64,000 nt of DNA from JAWWPY01 sp963822825 (GCA_963822825.1 CAWGIW010000015.1:372001-436000); one strand, 5' to 3'; numbered from the stretch's first letter, positions 1-9,745 are shown. A program made the numbers and translations. Notes: generated by a model not told the origin, from the letters alone.

Positions 1-254
1 CGGAGCGGCCCGCGCTCCACGGATCCGGGGGTAGATCGGGGAAATCTGGGTTACTCACGCGTCCTCGCTGGTGGGGTGAGGCAGTCGTGACGGAGTAGGG
101 GAAGGGACCGCCGGTGCGAACATTACCCGGCAGTTACCCCACGCCCGGCGCGTGTTACCTATCCATAACACCTGCGTCATCTGTCGTGACCTGCTGAACG
201 GTGACCTGCTGACATGGCCGTCCCCGGCGGACGATCCGCCGTTGTGCCCTGCGG

Positions 255-659
255 TCACTCCCCAGCGCGGGCACGCCGGCTGCGCCGGGTGCGCGGCTCG
301 CCCGTGCCGAGAACGTAGGACGACGCAAGGTGGTTCCAGGCACAACTCTGGCAGACCTCGACGACGTACACCCGGAACTCTCCGTATTCTGACGCCATCT
401 CGGCTAGTTCCGGAGCTTGCTTCACCCGGCCCTCGTATTGCCCGAGTTCGTCCCCGTACACGTAGGTGACGTGGGTGAGGTTCACCTTTTCGCAGATGGG
501 GCACGCTGTATCGGTCGCTTCGCCGTGAAATTTCGCGGCCCGCAGCAGGTACGGGTGGGCGTCGCAGACATCGGCGAGCGTCGTGCGACCGGCCAGCACC
601 GAAGCGAGCGTTGCCCGGCGGGCAAGCCCGTAGTTAACAACCGATCGCCGTCGTCCCAT
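255..659 (-). CDS. DUF5318 family protein
   Basis: Small actinobacterial protein of unknown function, 134 aa. The start is the ATG at 659 (MGRRRSVVNYGLARRA), which gives the usual family length; the frame stays open further upstream but that part is antisense to the PadR gene. Two Cys pairs, CPIC near residue 56 and CQSC near residue 107, are spaced like a zinc ribbon, with conserved aromatic and acidic stretches (VTYVYGDELG) between them. The C-terminus is Arg-rich. It is divergent from the PadR regulator, and the palindrome at 775-795 lies in the shared upstream region, so co-regulation is possible. The family assignment is from recognition of the sequence; zinc binding is inference. Confidence 0.85.
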   Translation of the reverse strand: MGRRRSVVNYGLARRATLASVLAGRTTLADVCDAHPYLLRAAKFHGEATDTACPICEKVNLTHVTYVYGDELGQYEGRVKQAPELAEMASEYGEFRVYVVEVCQSCAWNHLASSYVLGTGEPRTRRSRRARAGE

Positions 660-774
660 CTTCGACAGGGTACGACGGATGTGGGCCGCCGCCGAGACCC
701 GGACGCCCCGCAGGCCTAGCCGGCCACCGGTGGAGCCGCGGTTGCGTGCCGGAGCGCCGGGCGTATATCTTTGC

Positions 775-795
775 GATGTATCGGTTCGATACATC
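775..795. promoter_or_regulatory. PadR-type operator palindrome
   Basis: Perfect 9-bp inverted repeat GATGTATCG-N3-CGATACATC in the divergent region between DUF5318 and the PadR gene, 90 bp before the PadR start. PadR proteins typically bind palindromes containing TGTAT/ATACA half sites, so autoregulation of the adjacent PadR gene is the likely role. A related ATAC element (GGTATACATG) follows at about 801-810. Confidence 0.7.
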
Positions 796-884
796 AATCT
801 GGTATACATGCCATCAGGTCCCCGCGAATCGGGACGAGGGCCACCACAGGCCGGGTGGCAGCAGAGGCGGCGGGAGGTGCGGGC

Positions 885-1541
885 ATGAGCGGACAGCGAT
901 CGGGTGTGCTCGAGCTCGCGGTGCTCGGCCTGCTGCACGAGAACCCGATGCACGGATACGAGCTGCGGAAACGGCTTAACGCCGTGCTCGGTGCGTTCCG
1001 TGCGTTCGGATACGGGTCGCTGTACCCGTGCCTCAAGCTGCTGCTGGTCCAGGGGCTGATCGCTGAGGAGCCACCGCCGGGCACCGCCAAGCCGATGGGC
1101 CGCCGGTCGAAGATCGTCTACCGGCTCACCGCCGATGGCAAGGAGCGGCTTCAGGAGCTCCTGGGCGAGTCCGGCCCAGCGGCCTGGGAGGACGACGGGT
1201 TCGGTGTGCATTTCGCGTTCTTCGGCCAGACCAGAGCCGACATCCGGCTGCGGATCCTTGAAGGGCGCCGCAGCCGGCTTGAGGAGCGGCTGGACGGCTT
1301 TCGCGGTGCGCTGGCGAGAACCCGGGAACGCCTGGATAGCTACACCCTCGAACTGCACACGCACGGCCTGGAATCCGTCGAGCGGGAAGTCCGCTGGCTC
1401 AACGAGCTCATCGCTTCGGAGCGGCAGGCGGATACCGGGGCGGGGGCGGGGGCGGACTCAGTAACGCATCCGGAAATTTCAGCAACGCAAACAGAAATAC
1501 CGCATTCAGAAAATGGCCCGGCGGCCGGCACAGCCAGCTGA
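885..1541 (+). CDS. PadR family transcriptional regulator
   Basis: DNA-binding repressor of 218 aa. Start ATG at 885 is preceded by GGGAGGTG; frames reaching further upstream lack such a site. Residues about 8-85 form the PadR winged helix (VLGLLHENPMHGYELRKRL, then SLYPCLKLL and YRLTADGKERL). Residues 100-180 are the helical Vir_act_alpha_C-like dimerisation region. The last ~35 residues are low-complexity Gly/Ala/Thr and look disordered. It is 58 bp upstream of ino1 in the same direction, an arrangement conserved in Streptomyces relatives, so ino1 is a plausible target along with its own promoter. The ligand is unknown. Confidence 0.9.
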   Translation: MSGQRSGVLELAVLGLLHENPMHGYELRKRLNAVLGAFRAFGYGSLYPCLKLLLVQGLIAEEPPPGTAKPMGRRSKIVYRLTADGKERLQELLGESGPAAWEDDGFGVHFAFFGQTRADIRLRILEGRRSRLEERLDGFRGALARTRERLDSYTLELHTHGLESVEREVRWLNELIASERQADTGAGAGADSVTHPEISATQTEIPHSENGPAAGTAS

Positions 1542-1599
1542 CGAAAACACCTTGGCGCCACCATCGCGCGGCGAGAGTAAAGAGTAAGGAGCAATCTCC

Positions 1600-2678
1600 A
1601 TGGGTTCGGTTCGGGTAGCCATCGTGGGCGCGGGCAACTGCGCCAGTTCCCTGGTCCAGGGCGTGGAGTACTACAAGGACGCCGACCCGGAGGTACGGGT
1701 ACCGGGGCTTATGCACGTCGAGTTCGGCCCGTATCACGTGCGCGACATCGAGTTCGTCGCCGCCTTCGACGTGGACGCGAAGAAGGTCGGGCAAGACCTC
1801 GCCGACGCCATCGGGGCGAGCGAGAACAACACCATCAAGATCTGTGACGTGCCGCCGACCGGTGTGACGGTACAGCGCGGCCCGACCCTGGACGGCCTGG
1901 GCGAGTACTACCAGGAGATGATCACCGAGTCCGACGACCAGCCCGTGGACGTCACGCAGGTTCTCCGTAACTCCGGTGCCGATGTGCTGGTGTCGTACCT
2001 GCCGGTCGGCTCCGAGCAGGCTGACCGCTACTACGCGCAGTGCGCCATCGACGCGGGCGTGGCGTTCGTCAACGCCCTGCCGGTGTTCATCGCGTCCGAC
2101 CCCGTGTGGGCGGCCAAGTTCGCCGACGCCGGCGTGCCGATCATCGGCGACGACATCAAGTCCCAGGTCGGCGCCACCATCACGCACCGCGTGCTGGCCA
2201 GGCTGTTCGAGGACCGCGGCGTGGAACTGCTCCGCACCTACCAGCTCAACGTCGGCGGCAACATGGACTTCATGAACATGCTGGAGCGTAAGCGGCTGAT
2301 GTCGAAGAAGATCTCCAAGACGCAGTCGGTCACCTCGCAGATCCCGCACGAGATGGAGCGGGCCACCGTGCACATCGGACCGTCTGATCACGTGCCGTGG
2401 CTGGACGACCGGAAGCTGGCGTTCGTCCGACTGGAGGGCAAGGCCTTCGGCGACGTGCCGATGAGCCTCGAATACAAGCTGGAGGTCTGGGACTCCCCGA
2501 ACTCCGCCGGGGTGATAATCGATGCCATCCGCGCGGCGAAGATCGCCAAGGACCGCGGCATCGGCGGCCCCATCCTCTCGGCCGCGTCCTACTTCATGAA
2601 GTCCCCCCCGAGCAGTACGGCGACGACGTCGCCCGGGACCTGGTGGAAAAGTTCATCCGCGGCGAGACCGAGCGCTGA
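1600..2678 (+). CDS. ino1: Inositol-3-phosphate synthase (1-nt frameshift near end)
   Basis: Converts glucose-6-phosphate to 1L-myo-inositol 3-phosphate with NAD+, the first step towards mycothiol and phosphatidylinositol in actinobacteria. GTAAGGAG precedes the ATG. The N-terminus has the NAD-binding Rossmann motif (VAIVGAGNCASSL); further on are GDDIKSQVGAT and NVGGNMDFMNML, typical of the actinobacterial Ino1 class. The reading frame leaves the family sequence at a C7 run (2603-2609). In the next frame the expected C-terminus (PPEQYGDDVARDLVEKF) continues to TGA at 2676-2678, giving about 359 aa. As written, the uncorrected frame runs on to 2769 with an unrelated tail. One missing C in the run explains this, so I treat it as a probable sequence error. 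Confidence 0.9.
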
Positions 2679-2765
2679 CCGAGCCGCTCGACCGGACACC
2701 GCTGACGACCCTGATGAGGGCGCCGGATCCACCGGCGGAACGCCTGCTCGCCATAGGCTGAACAG

Positions 2766-4277
2766 GTGACGGTGCTGGCTGCGTTCAGGCAGAAGCTGCA
2801 CGGGCGGGGAGGGAGGCCCTCGTTCCTTGCCGAGCTGCGGAGCGTCCTGCGCGAGCGGGGTTTCCGCCGTCTGTTCGCGACCCGGCTGATCTCCCAGTCG
2901 GGGGACGGGGCCTTCACCGCAGGGGTCGGCGCGTACGTCTTCTTCAACAAGACGACGTTCCCCAATCCTGGGGCCGCGGCCGCCGCCTTCGCCGTCCTGT
3001 ACCTGCCGTACTCGCTGATCGGGCCGTTCGCGGGCGTGTTCATCGATCGCTGGTCCCGGCGGCAGATCCTGGTCCGGGCCGCTCTCGTCCGCGCCGTCTT
3101 CGTCGTGGTCACGGCGTCCCTCGTGGCTTCCGGGGGCCTGGGCCTGCCGCTCTATGTCAGCGTGCTCGCCGTGCTGGGGGTCAACAGGTTCTTCCTGTCC
3201 TCGCTGTCCGCGGCGCTGCCGCACGTGGTGGCCGAGGACAAACTGGTCATGGCGAACGCCATGTCGCCGACACTCGGCACGGTAGTCACGTTCATCGGCG
3301 GACTCGCGGGCCTGGGCGTGCACTTCGCGACCGGCGGCGGCCGCGGCGGCTCGGCGGCGACCTTGCTGGCCGCGGCCGCGTGCTACCTGATCGCCGCGGG
3401 AGTCGGCGCGACGATGCACCGTGACCTCCTCGGCCCTCCCCCGCTGCCCGGGGGCGCGTCCCGCGCCGGGCTCCTCACCGAACTGTCCGCTGTGGCCCGG
3501 GGCCTGATCAGCGGGGCCCGTCACGTTTGGCACCGGCGCCCGGTGGCGGCCGCTCTCGGCGCCACCGGCTGCCACCGGCTGCTGTACGGGATCCTGCTGC
3601 TCATGTCGATCCTGCTGTACCGGAACTACTTCTACCCGGCCAGCGCCAACAAGTCCCTGGCCGAGTTCACGCTGGTGATCGTCGCGTCGGCGGTCGGCTA
3701 TGGTGCCGCGGCCGTCATCACGCCCATGGCGACCAGGCACCTGAGCAAGCCCACCTGGATTGCCATGATGCTGGCCGGGGGCGGAATCGTCACCGCGGTG
3801 CTCGGCCCGACGTTCAGCCAGATCCCGTTCGTGGTGATCGGGTTCGCGCTCGGGGTGGCCGCCCAGGGTATCGCGATCTGTGCCACGACGATCATTCAGG
3901 AGATGATCGAAGACAGCTATCGCGGGCGCGTGTTCTCCCTCTACGACATGCTGTTCAACGTCCCGTTCGTCATCGGGGCGGCCGGCTCGGCACTGATCAT
4001 GCCGCTGGACGGGCGGTCCTATCCGCTGATCGCCGTGGTGGCCACCGGTTACCTGGTCGCCGCCGGGGCGTACCTGCTGCTCGGCCGTCAGGCCCCGGAG
4101 AGGCCGGGCTCCCGGCATCCGGGCCTGCTCCAGAAAGCCCCTCCGCCGCGGCCCAGGCCAGCAGTTCCTGAGTGGCCCGCTCGGTGCCCAGCGGGCCGTG
4201 CTCCATGCGCAGTTCGAGCAGGTGCTGGTAGGCCCGGCCGACAACCCGCCCCGGCGGCACGCCCAGGACCCGCATGA
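2766..4277 (+). CDS. MFS transporter
   Basis: Integral membrane carrier of the major facilitator superfamily, substrate unknown. GTG start at 2766. About twelve hydrophobic segments are visible, with the MFS cytosolic loop-2 motif in the form GVFIDRWSRRQILV near residue 97. A conserved region ATTIIQEMIEDSYRGRVFSL sits in the second half, as in the family of putative drug or metabolite exporters found beside cca. The last membrane segment ends at about residue 440 (nt 4090); the remaining ~60 residues are Pro/Arg-rich and lie antisense to the 3' end of cca. That tail is probably not authentic, so the true stop may have been lost by an indel. Confidence 0.8.
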   Translation: MTVLAAFRQKLHGRGGRPSFLAELRSVLRERGFRRLFATRLISQSGDGAFTAGVGAYVFFNKTTFPNPGAAAAAFAVLYLPYSLIGPFAGVFIDRWSRRQILVRAALVRAVFVVVTASLVASGGLGLPLYVSVLAVLGVNRFFLSSLSAALPHVVAEDKLVMANAMSPTLGTVVTFIGGLAGLGVHFATGGGRGGSAATLLAAAACYLIAAGVGATMHRDLLGPPPLPGGASRAGLLTELSAVARGLISGARHVWHRRPVAAALGATGCHRLLYGILLLMSILLYRNYFYPASANKSLAEFTLVIVASAVGYGAAAVITPMATRHLSKPTWIAMMLAGGGIVTAVLGPTFSQIPFVVIGFALGVAAQGIAICATTIIQEMIEDSYRGRVFSLYDMLFNVPFVIGAAGSALIMPLDGRSYPLIAVVATGYLVAAGAYLLLGRQAPERPGSRHPGLLQKAPPPRPRPAVPEWPARCPAGRAPCAVRAGAGRPGRQPAPAARPGPA

Positions 4278-5562
4278 TCTCGTTGCCGTCAAGGTCAGGC
4301 CGGATCCTGGCCAGTTCCTCCTGCTCACCCAGCAAGGCGATGCGTTTCTCCAGGTCATCCTGGGCCCGCGCCAGGCGGGCCGCCTTCGCCCGGTTCCGTG
4401 TGGTGCAGTCCGCCCTGGTCAGCACCTGCAGCCGGATCAGCAGGGGCCCCGCGTCGCGCACATAGCGGCGGACCGCCGCATCGGTCCACTCGCCTGGCCC
4501 GTATCCGTGGAACCGCAGGTGCAGCCCGATCAGCGCGGACACGTCGTCCACCACCCCGGAGGAAAAGCGCAGCGCCTTCAGCCGGGCACGAGCCATCTTC
4601 TCGCCGACCACCTCATGGTGATGGAAGGTCACCCGGCCGTCCGGAAGCAGCGCGCGAGTCTTCGGCTTACCGATGTCGTGCAGCAGCGCGGCCAGCCGGA
4701 CCACGAGATCGCCGTGCAGGCCGTACCGGTCCTCCAGCCCGATGGCCTGATCCAGCACAGTGAGCGAGTGCTGGTAGACGTCCTTGTGCCGGAGGTGCTC
4801 ATCCGTTTCCAGGCGGAGTTTCGGGACCTCCGGGAGGACCACGTCCGCCACACCCGTGTCCACGAGCAGCGAGATCCCCCGCCGTGGGCCGCCAGGCTCG
4901 GCCGCCAGCATGATCTTGGTGAGTTCATCCTTGATCCGTTCGGCTGATACGACGGCCAGCCGCGGAGCGAGGGCCGTCATTGCCTCCGGCAGCCCGGGCG
5001 CGACCGAGAACCCCAGTTGCGCCACGAACCGCGCGGCCCGGAGCATCCGCAACGGATCGTCTGTGAACGAGTCCTCCGGCCGGCCCGGGGTGCGCAGCAC
5101 CCGGTCTCTCAGATCACGCAGGCCGCCGAACGGATCCACGAACTCCAGCGAAGGAAGCCGAACCGCCATCGCGTTCACGGTGAAATCCCGTCGCACGAGG
5201 TCCTCCCGCAGCGACATCCCGTACCGCACATCCGGCTTGCGCGAATCGGGAACGTAGGTCTCGTTGCGGTAGGTAGTGATCTCGAAGACCGTCGTGCCCT
5301 TACGCAGCCCGACGGTGCCAAACTCGATCCCGACTTCCCACACCTTGTCCGCCCAGCTCTTGGCGATCTCAAGCACCTGCTCAGGGGTGGCATCGGTGGC
5401 GAGGTCCAGGTCGGCCCGGTTCCGCCCGAGGAAGACGTCCCTGACCAAACCACCCACCAGCGCGAGTTCATGACCATGCCGGGCGAAAATGCGCCCCAGC
5501 TCGCTGGCTGGTGCGGCTGCCGCGCGCAGCAGTGCGGCCGCGCCATTCTGCTGATCGCTCAT
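3997..5562 (-). CDS. cca: CCA-adding tRNA nucleotidyltransferase
   Basis: Adds or repairs the 3' CCA of tRNAs using CTP and ATP. The 521-aa frame starts at ATG 5562. Visible elements: LVGGLVRDVFLG (residues 35-46) with the catalytic DLD at 51-53, the RRDFTVNAMA motif near residue 130, the nucleotide-recognition helix region (DDPLRMLRAARF), and an HD-type domain LLHDIGKPKT near residue 294. Actinobacterial CCA enzymes carry such an HD domain. The tail after about residue 470 is Pro/Gly/Arg-rich and overlaps the convergent MFS gene by 281 bp, so the natural stop was probably near 4100-4150. Divergent from the DUF6049 gene, the usual arrangement. Confidence 0.9.
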   Translation of the reverse strand: MSDQQNGAAALLRAAAAPASELGRIFARHGHELALVGGLVRDVFLGRNRADLDLATDATPEQVLEIAKSWADKVWEVGIEFGTVGLRKGTTVFEITTYRNETYVPDSRKPDVRYGMSLREDLVRRDFTVNAMAVRLPSLEFVDPFGGLRDLRDRVLRTPGRPEDSFTDDPLRMLRAARFVAQLGFSVAPGLPEAMTALAPRLAVVSAERIKDELTKIMLAAEPGGPRRGISLLVDTGVADVVLPEVPKLRLETDEHLRHKDVYQHSLTVLDQAIGLEDRYGLHGDLVVRLAALLHDIGKPKTRALLPDGRVTFHHHEVVGEKMARARLKALRFSSGVVDDVSALIGLHLRFHGYGPGEWTDAAVRRYVRDAGPLLIRLQVLTRADCTTRNRAKAARLARAQDDLEKRIALLGEQEELARIRPDLDGNEIMRVLGVPPGRVVGRAYQHLLELRMEHGPLGTERATQELLAWAAAEGLSGAGPDAGSPASPGPDGRAAGTPRRRPGNRWPPRRSADRTARPAA

Positions 5563-5715
5563 GACTGCGGCTGGCTCATGGGACGGGCACTCCTGGCTGG
5601 TGATGTGGAATCGGGCACGGGCCAGGGTAGGGGGTACCCGCTAGCCGGGGGAAATCTTGGGAGCCCGTAGACATCTTGAAAGACGCACTCAGGGAACGGC
5701 AATAACATTTCCGGC

Positions 5716-8076
5716 ATGCCGTGTCAGTATCCCGTGCCCAGCCACCGTCGGCTGATCCAGCGACGGGGTACCCGGCTCGCCGTGACATGTGCTGCCGTCG
5801 CGCTGGCCGCCGTTCCGCTGGCGGCCGGATCGCCGGAGGCGGCGTCAGCGGCGGTGGCGGCCACCGCCCAGGTGTCCGTCGGGATCACGTCGGTCAACCC
5901 CGCCGTCGCCAGACCCGGCAAGCCGGTGACCGTCTCCGGGACGGTCAGCAACGCGACCGCGAGCGCGGTGTCCGGCCTCTCCGTCCAGATCCGGTCGTCG
6001 GGATCTCCGCTGACCAGCCGGGGCGACCTGACGAATTACGCCGCGGGGAACCTGCCGGTTGACTCGCCGGTGGCCGGGGCGGTGGCCCAGTTGCCCGGCC
6101 CGCTCGATCCGGGGGCGACGGAGACGTGGACCGTCTCGATCCCGGCCCACGAGCTGGGCATGACGTCCTTCGGCGTCTACCCCCTGGCCGCCGAGGTGGA
6201 GGCCGGCGTGGCGCAGGACACCGCCCGTACCTTCCTGCCGTTCTGGCCCGCCAGGTCCCCGCTGGCCGGCCCGGTGCAGATCGCCTGGGTCTGGCCGGTC
6301 ACCACTTCGCCGCAGGAGGCGGGCTGCCGGGCGCTGCTGAGCAACAGCCTGGCCGCCAGCGTGGCGTCCGGCGGCCGGCTGGCCGGGCTGCTCGCCGCGG
6401 GCAGCACGCCGGTGGCCAGCCGAGCCAACCTCACCTGGGCCATCGACCCTGGCCTGCTGGCCAGCGTGGCGGCGATGACCAAGCCCTACCGGGTGGGAGG
6501 CGACGCGACCTGCTCCGGCGCGACCGGGGAACCGGCCTCCGCAGCCGCCCGGACCTGGCTTACGGGCCTGCGATCGGTAACCGCCACGCAGGACTTCTTC
6601 GTGACCCCGTACGACGATGTGGACGTGGCCGCCTTGACCCACCAGGGCATGGATTCTGAGCTGACCCAGGCGTTCAAGACCGGCCGCGCCGCCGCCACCA
6701 CAATTCTGGGCCGCGATGGCCTCGGCGGGATCGCATGGCCAGCCGAGGGGATCGCCGACTACGGGACGCTCGGCGGCCTCGCGGTCAACGGGGCGGGGAC
6801 AGTCATCCTCGACAGCACCATGATGCCGCCCCTCACCCAGGTGAGCTACACCCCGAGCGCGGTGACCCAGACCCCGGACGGGGTCGGGCCTGAACTGCAC
6901 GTCGCCCTGGCTGACGACACCCTCACCCAGATCGTGGGCTCGGCACCGGCCGCGAGCGCCACCCGGTCAGCGACTGCGCAGGCCATGGCCACGGGTGCGT
7001 CATTCGCCGTCGAACAGCGATTCCTCGCCGAGACGGCCATGATCGCCGCTGAGGCGCCCGCATTGCGGCGGTCCATTGTCGTTACCCCGCCGCGGCAGTG
7101 GAATCCGGCGTCCGGCGTGGCCGACGCCCTGCTCTCGGAGACGGTCAACGCGCCGTGGCTCAGTCCCGTCAGCCTCGCCAACCTGGTGGCGGCGGACTCG
7201 ACCAGCGGGCAGGTCCCCCGCCAGCAGCCCCCTCAGCAGCTACTGCGGCCGGACGAGCTGAGAGCTTCCCTGCTCCATCAAGTGGGGCAACTGAACGCGC
7301 GGCTCCGGCTGGAAGGCAGCATCCTTGACCCGCCCGACAGCGACTATCTCAGCACGGCCGTCGCCGCGGTGGAGTCATCGGCCTGGCGCGGTGCCCGTGG
7401 TGCGGCGCAGGCGAGCAACCTGCTCGCGCGGATTTCCGGGTACCTCGCCTCGCGCGAGCGCCTGGTGACGATCATCGTTTCATCCCATGTCACTCTGGGT
7501 GGCCAGTCCGGCCCGGTGCCGGTATCCATCAGCAACAAGCTCAATCAGGCCGTAACTGTCCGTCTCCATGTACAGCCGCCCAGCGATGGGAGGATCACGA
7601 TCCTGCCCTTTAACTCGACGGTTACCATCGGGCCCGACCAGCAGAAGACCATCGCCGTCCACGTCAAGGCGGCCGCGGCGGGTACGAGAACGCTCAAGCT
7701 CAGCCTCCTCACCCCCAGTGGCGCCGCCCTGCCAGGGAGAGCAACGACGCTCACGGTGGAGGCGACGAATTTCGGCACGCTCGCCCTGGTGATCATCGGG
7801 ATCGCCGTCGGCGTGATAGCGGCCACCGCCGCGGGGCGCGCATTCCGCCGGGGTCGCGGCGGTTCGCGCGGCGGTGGGGGGACGGGCGGTCAGGGCGGCG
7901 GCCCCGGCGATGACGTGAACGGCCCGGATCCGGCCAACGAGCACAGCGAAACGGATACCGTCATGCAGAAGCCTGCCGAGCATGACGAGACAGCAGAGGA
8001 GCCGGATGAGTACGCCAGCATCCCAGGCTGGCCAATCCCGGACCGGCCAATCCCGGACTGGACCGAGCGTCCCTGA
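5716..8076 (+). CDS. DUF6049 family membrane-anchored envelope protein
   Basis: Large secreted, membrane-anchored protein of 786 aa conserved directly upstream of murJ in actinobacteria; function unknown. Residues ~17-46 look like a signal peptide (Ala/Val/Leu core ending AASA). An extracellular region with beta-sandwich-like stretches follows (SVNPAVARPGKPVTVSGTV near residue 57). Near residues 690-712 is a single membrane helix (LALVIIGIAVGVIAATAAG), then an Arg/Gly-rich stop-transfer stretch and an acidic tail. ATG at 5716 has no strong ribosome-binding site, so the exact start is uncertain. It overlaps murJ by 71 bp, implying translational coupling and a cell-wall role. Confidence 0.85.
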   Translation: MPCQYPVPSHRRLIQRRGTRLAVTCAAVALAAVPLAAGSPEAASAAVAATAQVSVGITSVNPAVARPGKPVTVSGTVSNATASAVSGLSVQIRSSGSPLTSRGDLTNYAAGNLPVDSPVAGAVAQLPGPLDPGATETWTVSIPAHELGMTSFGVYPLAAEVEAGVAQDTARTFLPFWPARSPLAGPVQIAWVWPVTTSPQEAGCRALLSNSLAASVASGGRLAGLLAAGSTPVASRANLTWAIDPGLLASVAAMTKPYRVGGDATCSGATGEPASAAARTWLTGLRSVTATQDFFVTPYDDVDVAALTHQGMDSELTQAFKTGRAAATTILGRDGLGGIAWPAEGIADYGTLGGLAVNGAGTVILDSTMMPPLTQVSYTPSAVTQTPDGVGPELHVALADDTLTQIVGSAPAASATRSATAQAMATGASFAVEQRFLAETAMIAAEAPALRRSIVVTPPRQWNPASGVADALLSETVNAPWLSPVSLANLVAADSTSGQVPRQQPPQQLLRPDELRASLLHQVGQLNARLRLEGSILDPPDSDYLSTAVAAVESSAWRGARGAAQASNLLARISGYLASRERLVTIIVSSHVTLGGQSGPVPVSISNKLNQAVTVRLHVQPPSDGRITILPFNSTVTIGPDQQKTIAVHVKAAAAGTRTLKLSLLTPSGAALPGRATTLTVEATNFGTLALVIIGIAVGVIAATAAGRAFRRGRGGSRGGGGTGGQGGGPGDDVNGPDPANEHSETDTVMQKPAEHDETAEEPDEYASIPGWPIPDRPIPDWTERP

Positions 8077-9745
8077 CGATGGTGTGATCCCGCCGCCCGC
8101 AGCGCCGGACGCGGACCTCGACCCCTCCGGCCCGGGTAATGCCAGCCTGGTGCGTTCCAGCGGCGTCATGGCCATCGGCACCCTGGCCTCGCGCGGCACC
8201 GGCTTCCTGCGCACCCTGGTGCTCGTCTACGCGCTCGGCGTCATCGGGGTGGCCAACGCCTACAACAACGCCAACACGCTGCCGAACACCGTCTACGACC
8301 TGATGCTCGGCGGCATCCTCACCAGCGTCGTGGTCCCGCTGCTCGTCAACGCGGCCAAGCGCGATACCGACCGTGGCGAAGCCTACGACCAGCGGATCGT
8401 CACCCTCGGCACCATTGCCCTGCTCGCGCTGACGGTCCTGGCCACGCTGGCGGCCAGCCTGCTTGTGGACCTGTACGCGCACGCCATCACCGGGCCGGAG
8501 CGTCACCTGATGGTGATCTTCGCCTACTTCTTCATCCCGCAGATCTTTTTCTACGGAGTGAGCTCCCTCGCCGGGGCGGTGCTGAACGCGCGCGGTCACT
8601 TCGCCGCCCCGATGTGGACCCCGGTGATCAACAATCTCGTCGTCACCGGTGTCCTGCTGATGTTCATCGCCACGGGCGGAATCGGTGTCAAGCCGAACTC
8701 CATCGGCTCGGGCCAGGTGCAACTGCTGGGCTTCGGCACCACGCTGGGCATCGTCGCGCAGACCGTGGCGCTGATCCCGGCGCTGCGGCGGGCCGGATTC
8801 CGCTGGCGGCCCCGGTTCGACTTCCGGCGGGCCGAGGTCGCCGAGATCCGCCGGATGGCCGCCCCCCTGTTCGGGTACATCGTCACCACCCAGGTGTCCT
8901 TCCTGGTGGTCCAGAACGTGGCCAACAAGGCTTCCGTCAACGTCGGCTCCGACTCGTTCTCCACCTACAGCTACGCCTGGCAGCTGTTCCAGATGCCGTA
9001 CGCGATCATCGGCATCTCGGTGATCACCGCGCTTCTGCCGCGGATGAGCGCGCACGCGGCGGACCGGCAGTACGCCCTTGTCCGGGACGATTTCTCCACC
9101 GGTGTCCGGCTGTCGTCGGTCATCGTTGTGCCCGCCGCCCTGCTGCTCGCCGTGCTCGGGGCGCCGCTGACCGAGTTCCTGTTCCGCCTCGTCCACGGCA
9201 GCGCCTCGATCGGGGACGTGCGCTACATCGGCGAGGTGTTCGGCATCTTCTCGCTCGGGCTGGTGCCGTACATGATGTTCCAGCTGCTGCTGCGGGTCTT
9301 CTACTCGCTGCACGACAGCCGGACCCCGATGTTCATCGGTGTCGGCGTGATGGCCGTCAATATCGCGGCCAGCCTCCTCTCGCTGACCCTGCTGCCGGCC
9401 GGGCACGTGGTGGAGGGACTCGGGGTCGCGTTCGGGCTGTCGAACGTCGTCGGCGCGGCGGCATCCTGGCTCGTCCTGTCCCGGCGCCTCGGCGGGCTGG
9501 AGGGCCGCTCGATCGCCAGCAGCCTGCTGCGGATGCACGGCGCGGCCATCCCGGCCATGATCTTCGCCTGGGCTACGACCTTCATGGTGGGCGTGCTCCT
9601 CGCGGCCGGGCCGCTCTTCGGGCTGATCACCACCGTGATCGGCGGCAGCGGCGGTCTCCTGCTCTACGTCCTGTTCAGCCGGGCCCTTGGCGTTGCCGAG
9701 GTCACCGACCTGGGCGCGACCGTCAAGGCGCGGTTTGGCCGGTGA
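8006..9745 (+). CDS. murJ: Lipid II flippase MurJ
   Basis: Polytopic flippase that moves the peptidoglycan precursor lipid II to the outer face of the membrane. I prefer ATG 8006 (MSTPASQAG) because AGAGGAG lies 5 nt upstream; the in-frame ATG at 7982 has none. This gives 579 aa. After a ~45-residue Pro/Ser-rich cytoplasmic leader come about 14 membrane segments of the MviN/MurJ type, with SRGTGFLRTLVLVYALG in helix 1, LMLGGILTSVVVPLLV, and FYSLHDSRTP in the second half. Unlike mycobacterial MurJ it carries no C-terminal pseudokinase; that module is the separate gene downstream. Confidence 0.92.
   Translation: MSTPASQAGQSRTGQSRTGPSVPDDGVIPPPAAPDADLDPSGPGNASLVRSSGVMAIGTLASRGTGFLRTLVLVYALGVIGVANAYNNANTLPNTVYDLMLGGILTSVVVPLLVNAAKRDTDRGEAYDQRIVTLGTIALLALTVLATLAASLLVDLYAHAITGPERHLMVIFAYFFIPQIFFYGVSSLAGAVLNARGHFAAPMWTPVINNLVVTGVLLMFIATGGIGVKPNSIGSGQVQLLGFGTTLGIVAQTVALIPALRRAGFRWRPRFDFRRAEVAEIRRMAAPLFGYIVTTQVSFLVVQNVANKASVNVGSDSFSTYSYAWQLFQMPYAIIGISVITALLPRMSAHAADRQYALVRDDFSTGVRLSSVIVVPAALLLAVLGAPLTEFLFRLVHGSASIGDVRYIGEVFGIFSLGLVPYMMFQLLLRVFYSLHDSRTPMFIGVGVMAVNIAASLLSLTLLPAGHVVEGLGVAFGLSNVVGAAASWLVLSRRLGGLEGRSIASSLLRMHGAAIPAMIFAWATTFMVGVLLAAGPLFGLITTVIGGSGGLLLYVLFSRALGVAEVTDLGATVKARFGR

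Noticed and set aside
1..254. A gene at the left edge
   Set aside because: Only short frames without domain signatures or ribosome-binding sites are visible before DUF5318.
2603..2769. Genuine alternative C-terminus of Ino1
   Set aside because: The family C-terminus is present in the adjacent frame right after the C7 run; the written-frame tail is low-complexity.
2589..4358. A 589-codon minus-strand frame opposite the MFS gene
   Set aside because: His/Gln/Arg/Gly-rich sequence typical of antisense GC-rich frames; the MFS membrane helices on the plus strand are clear.
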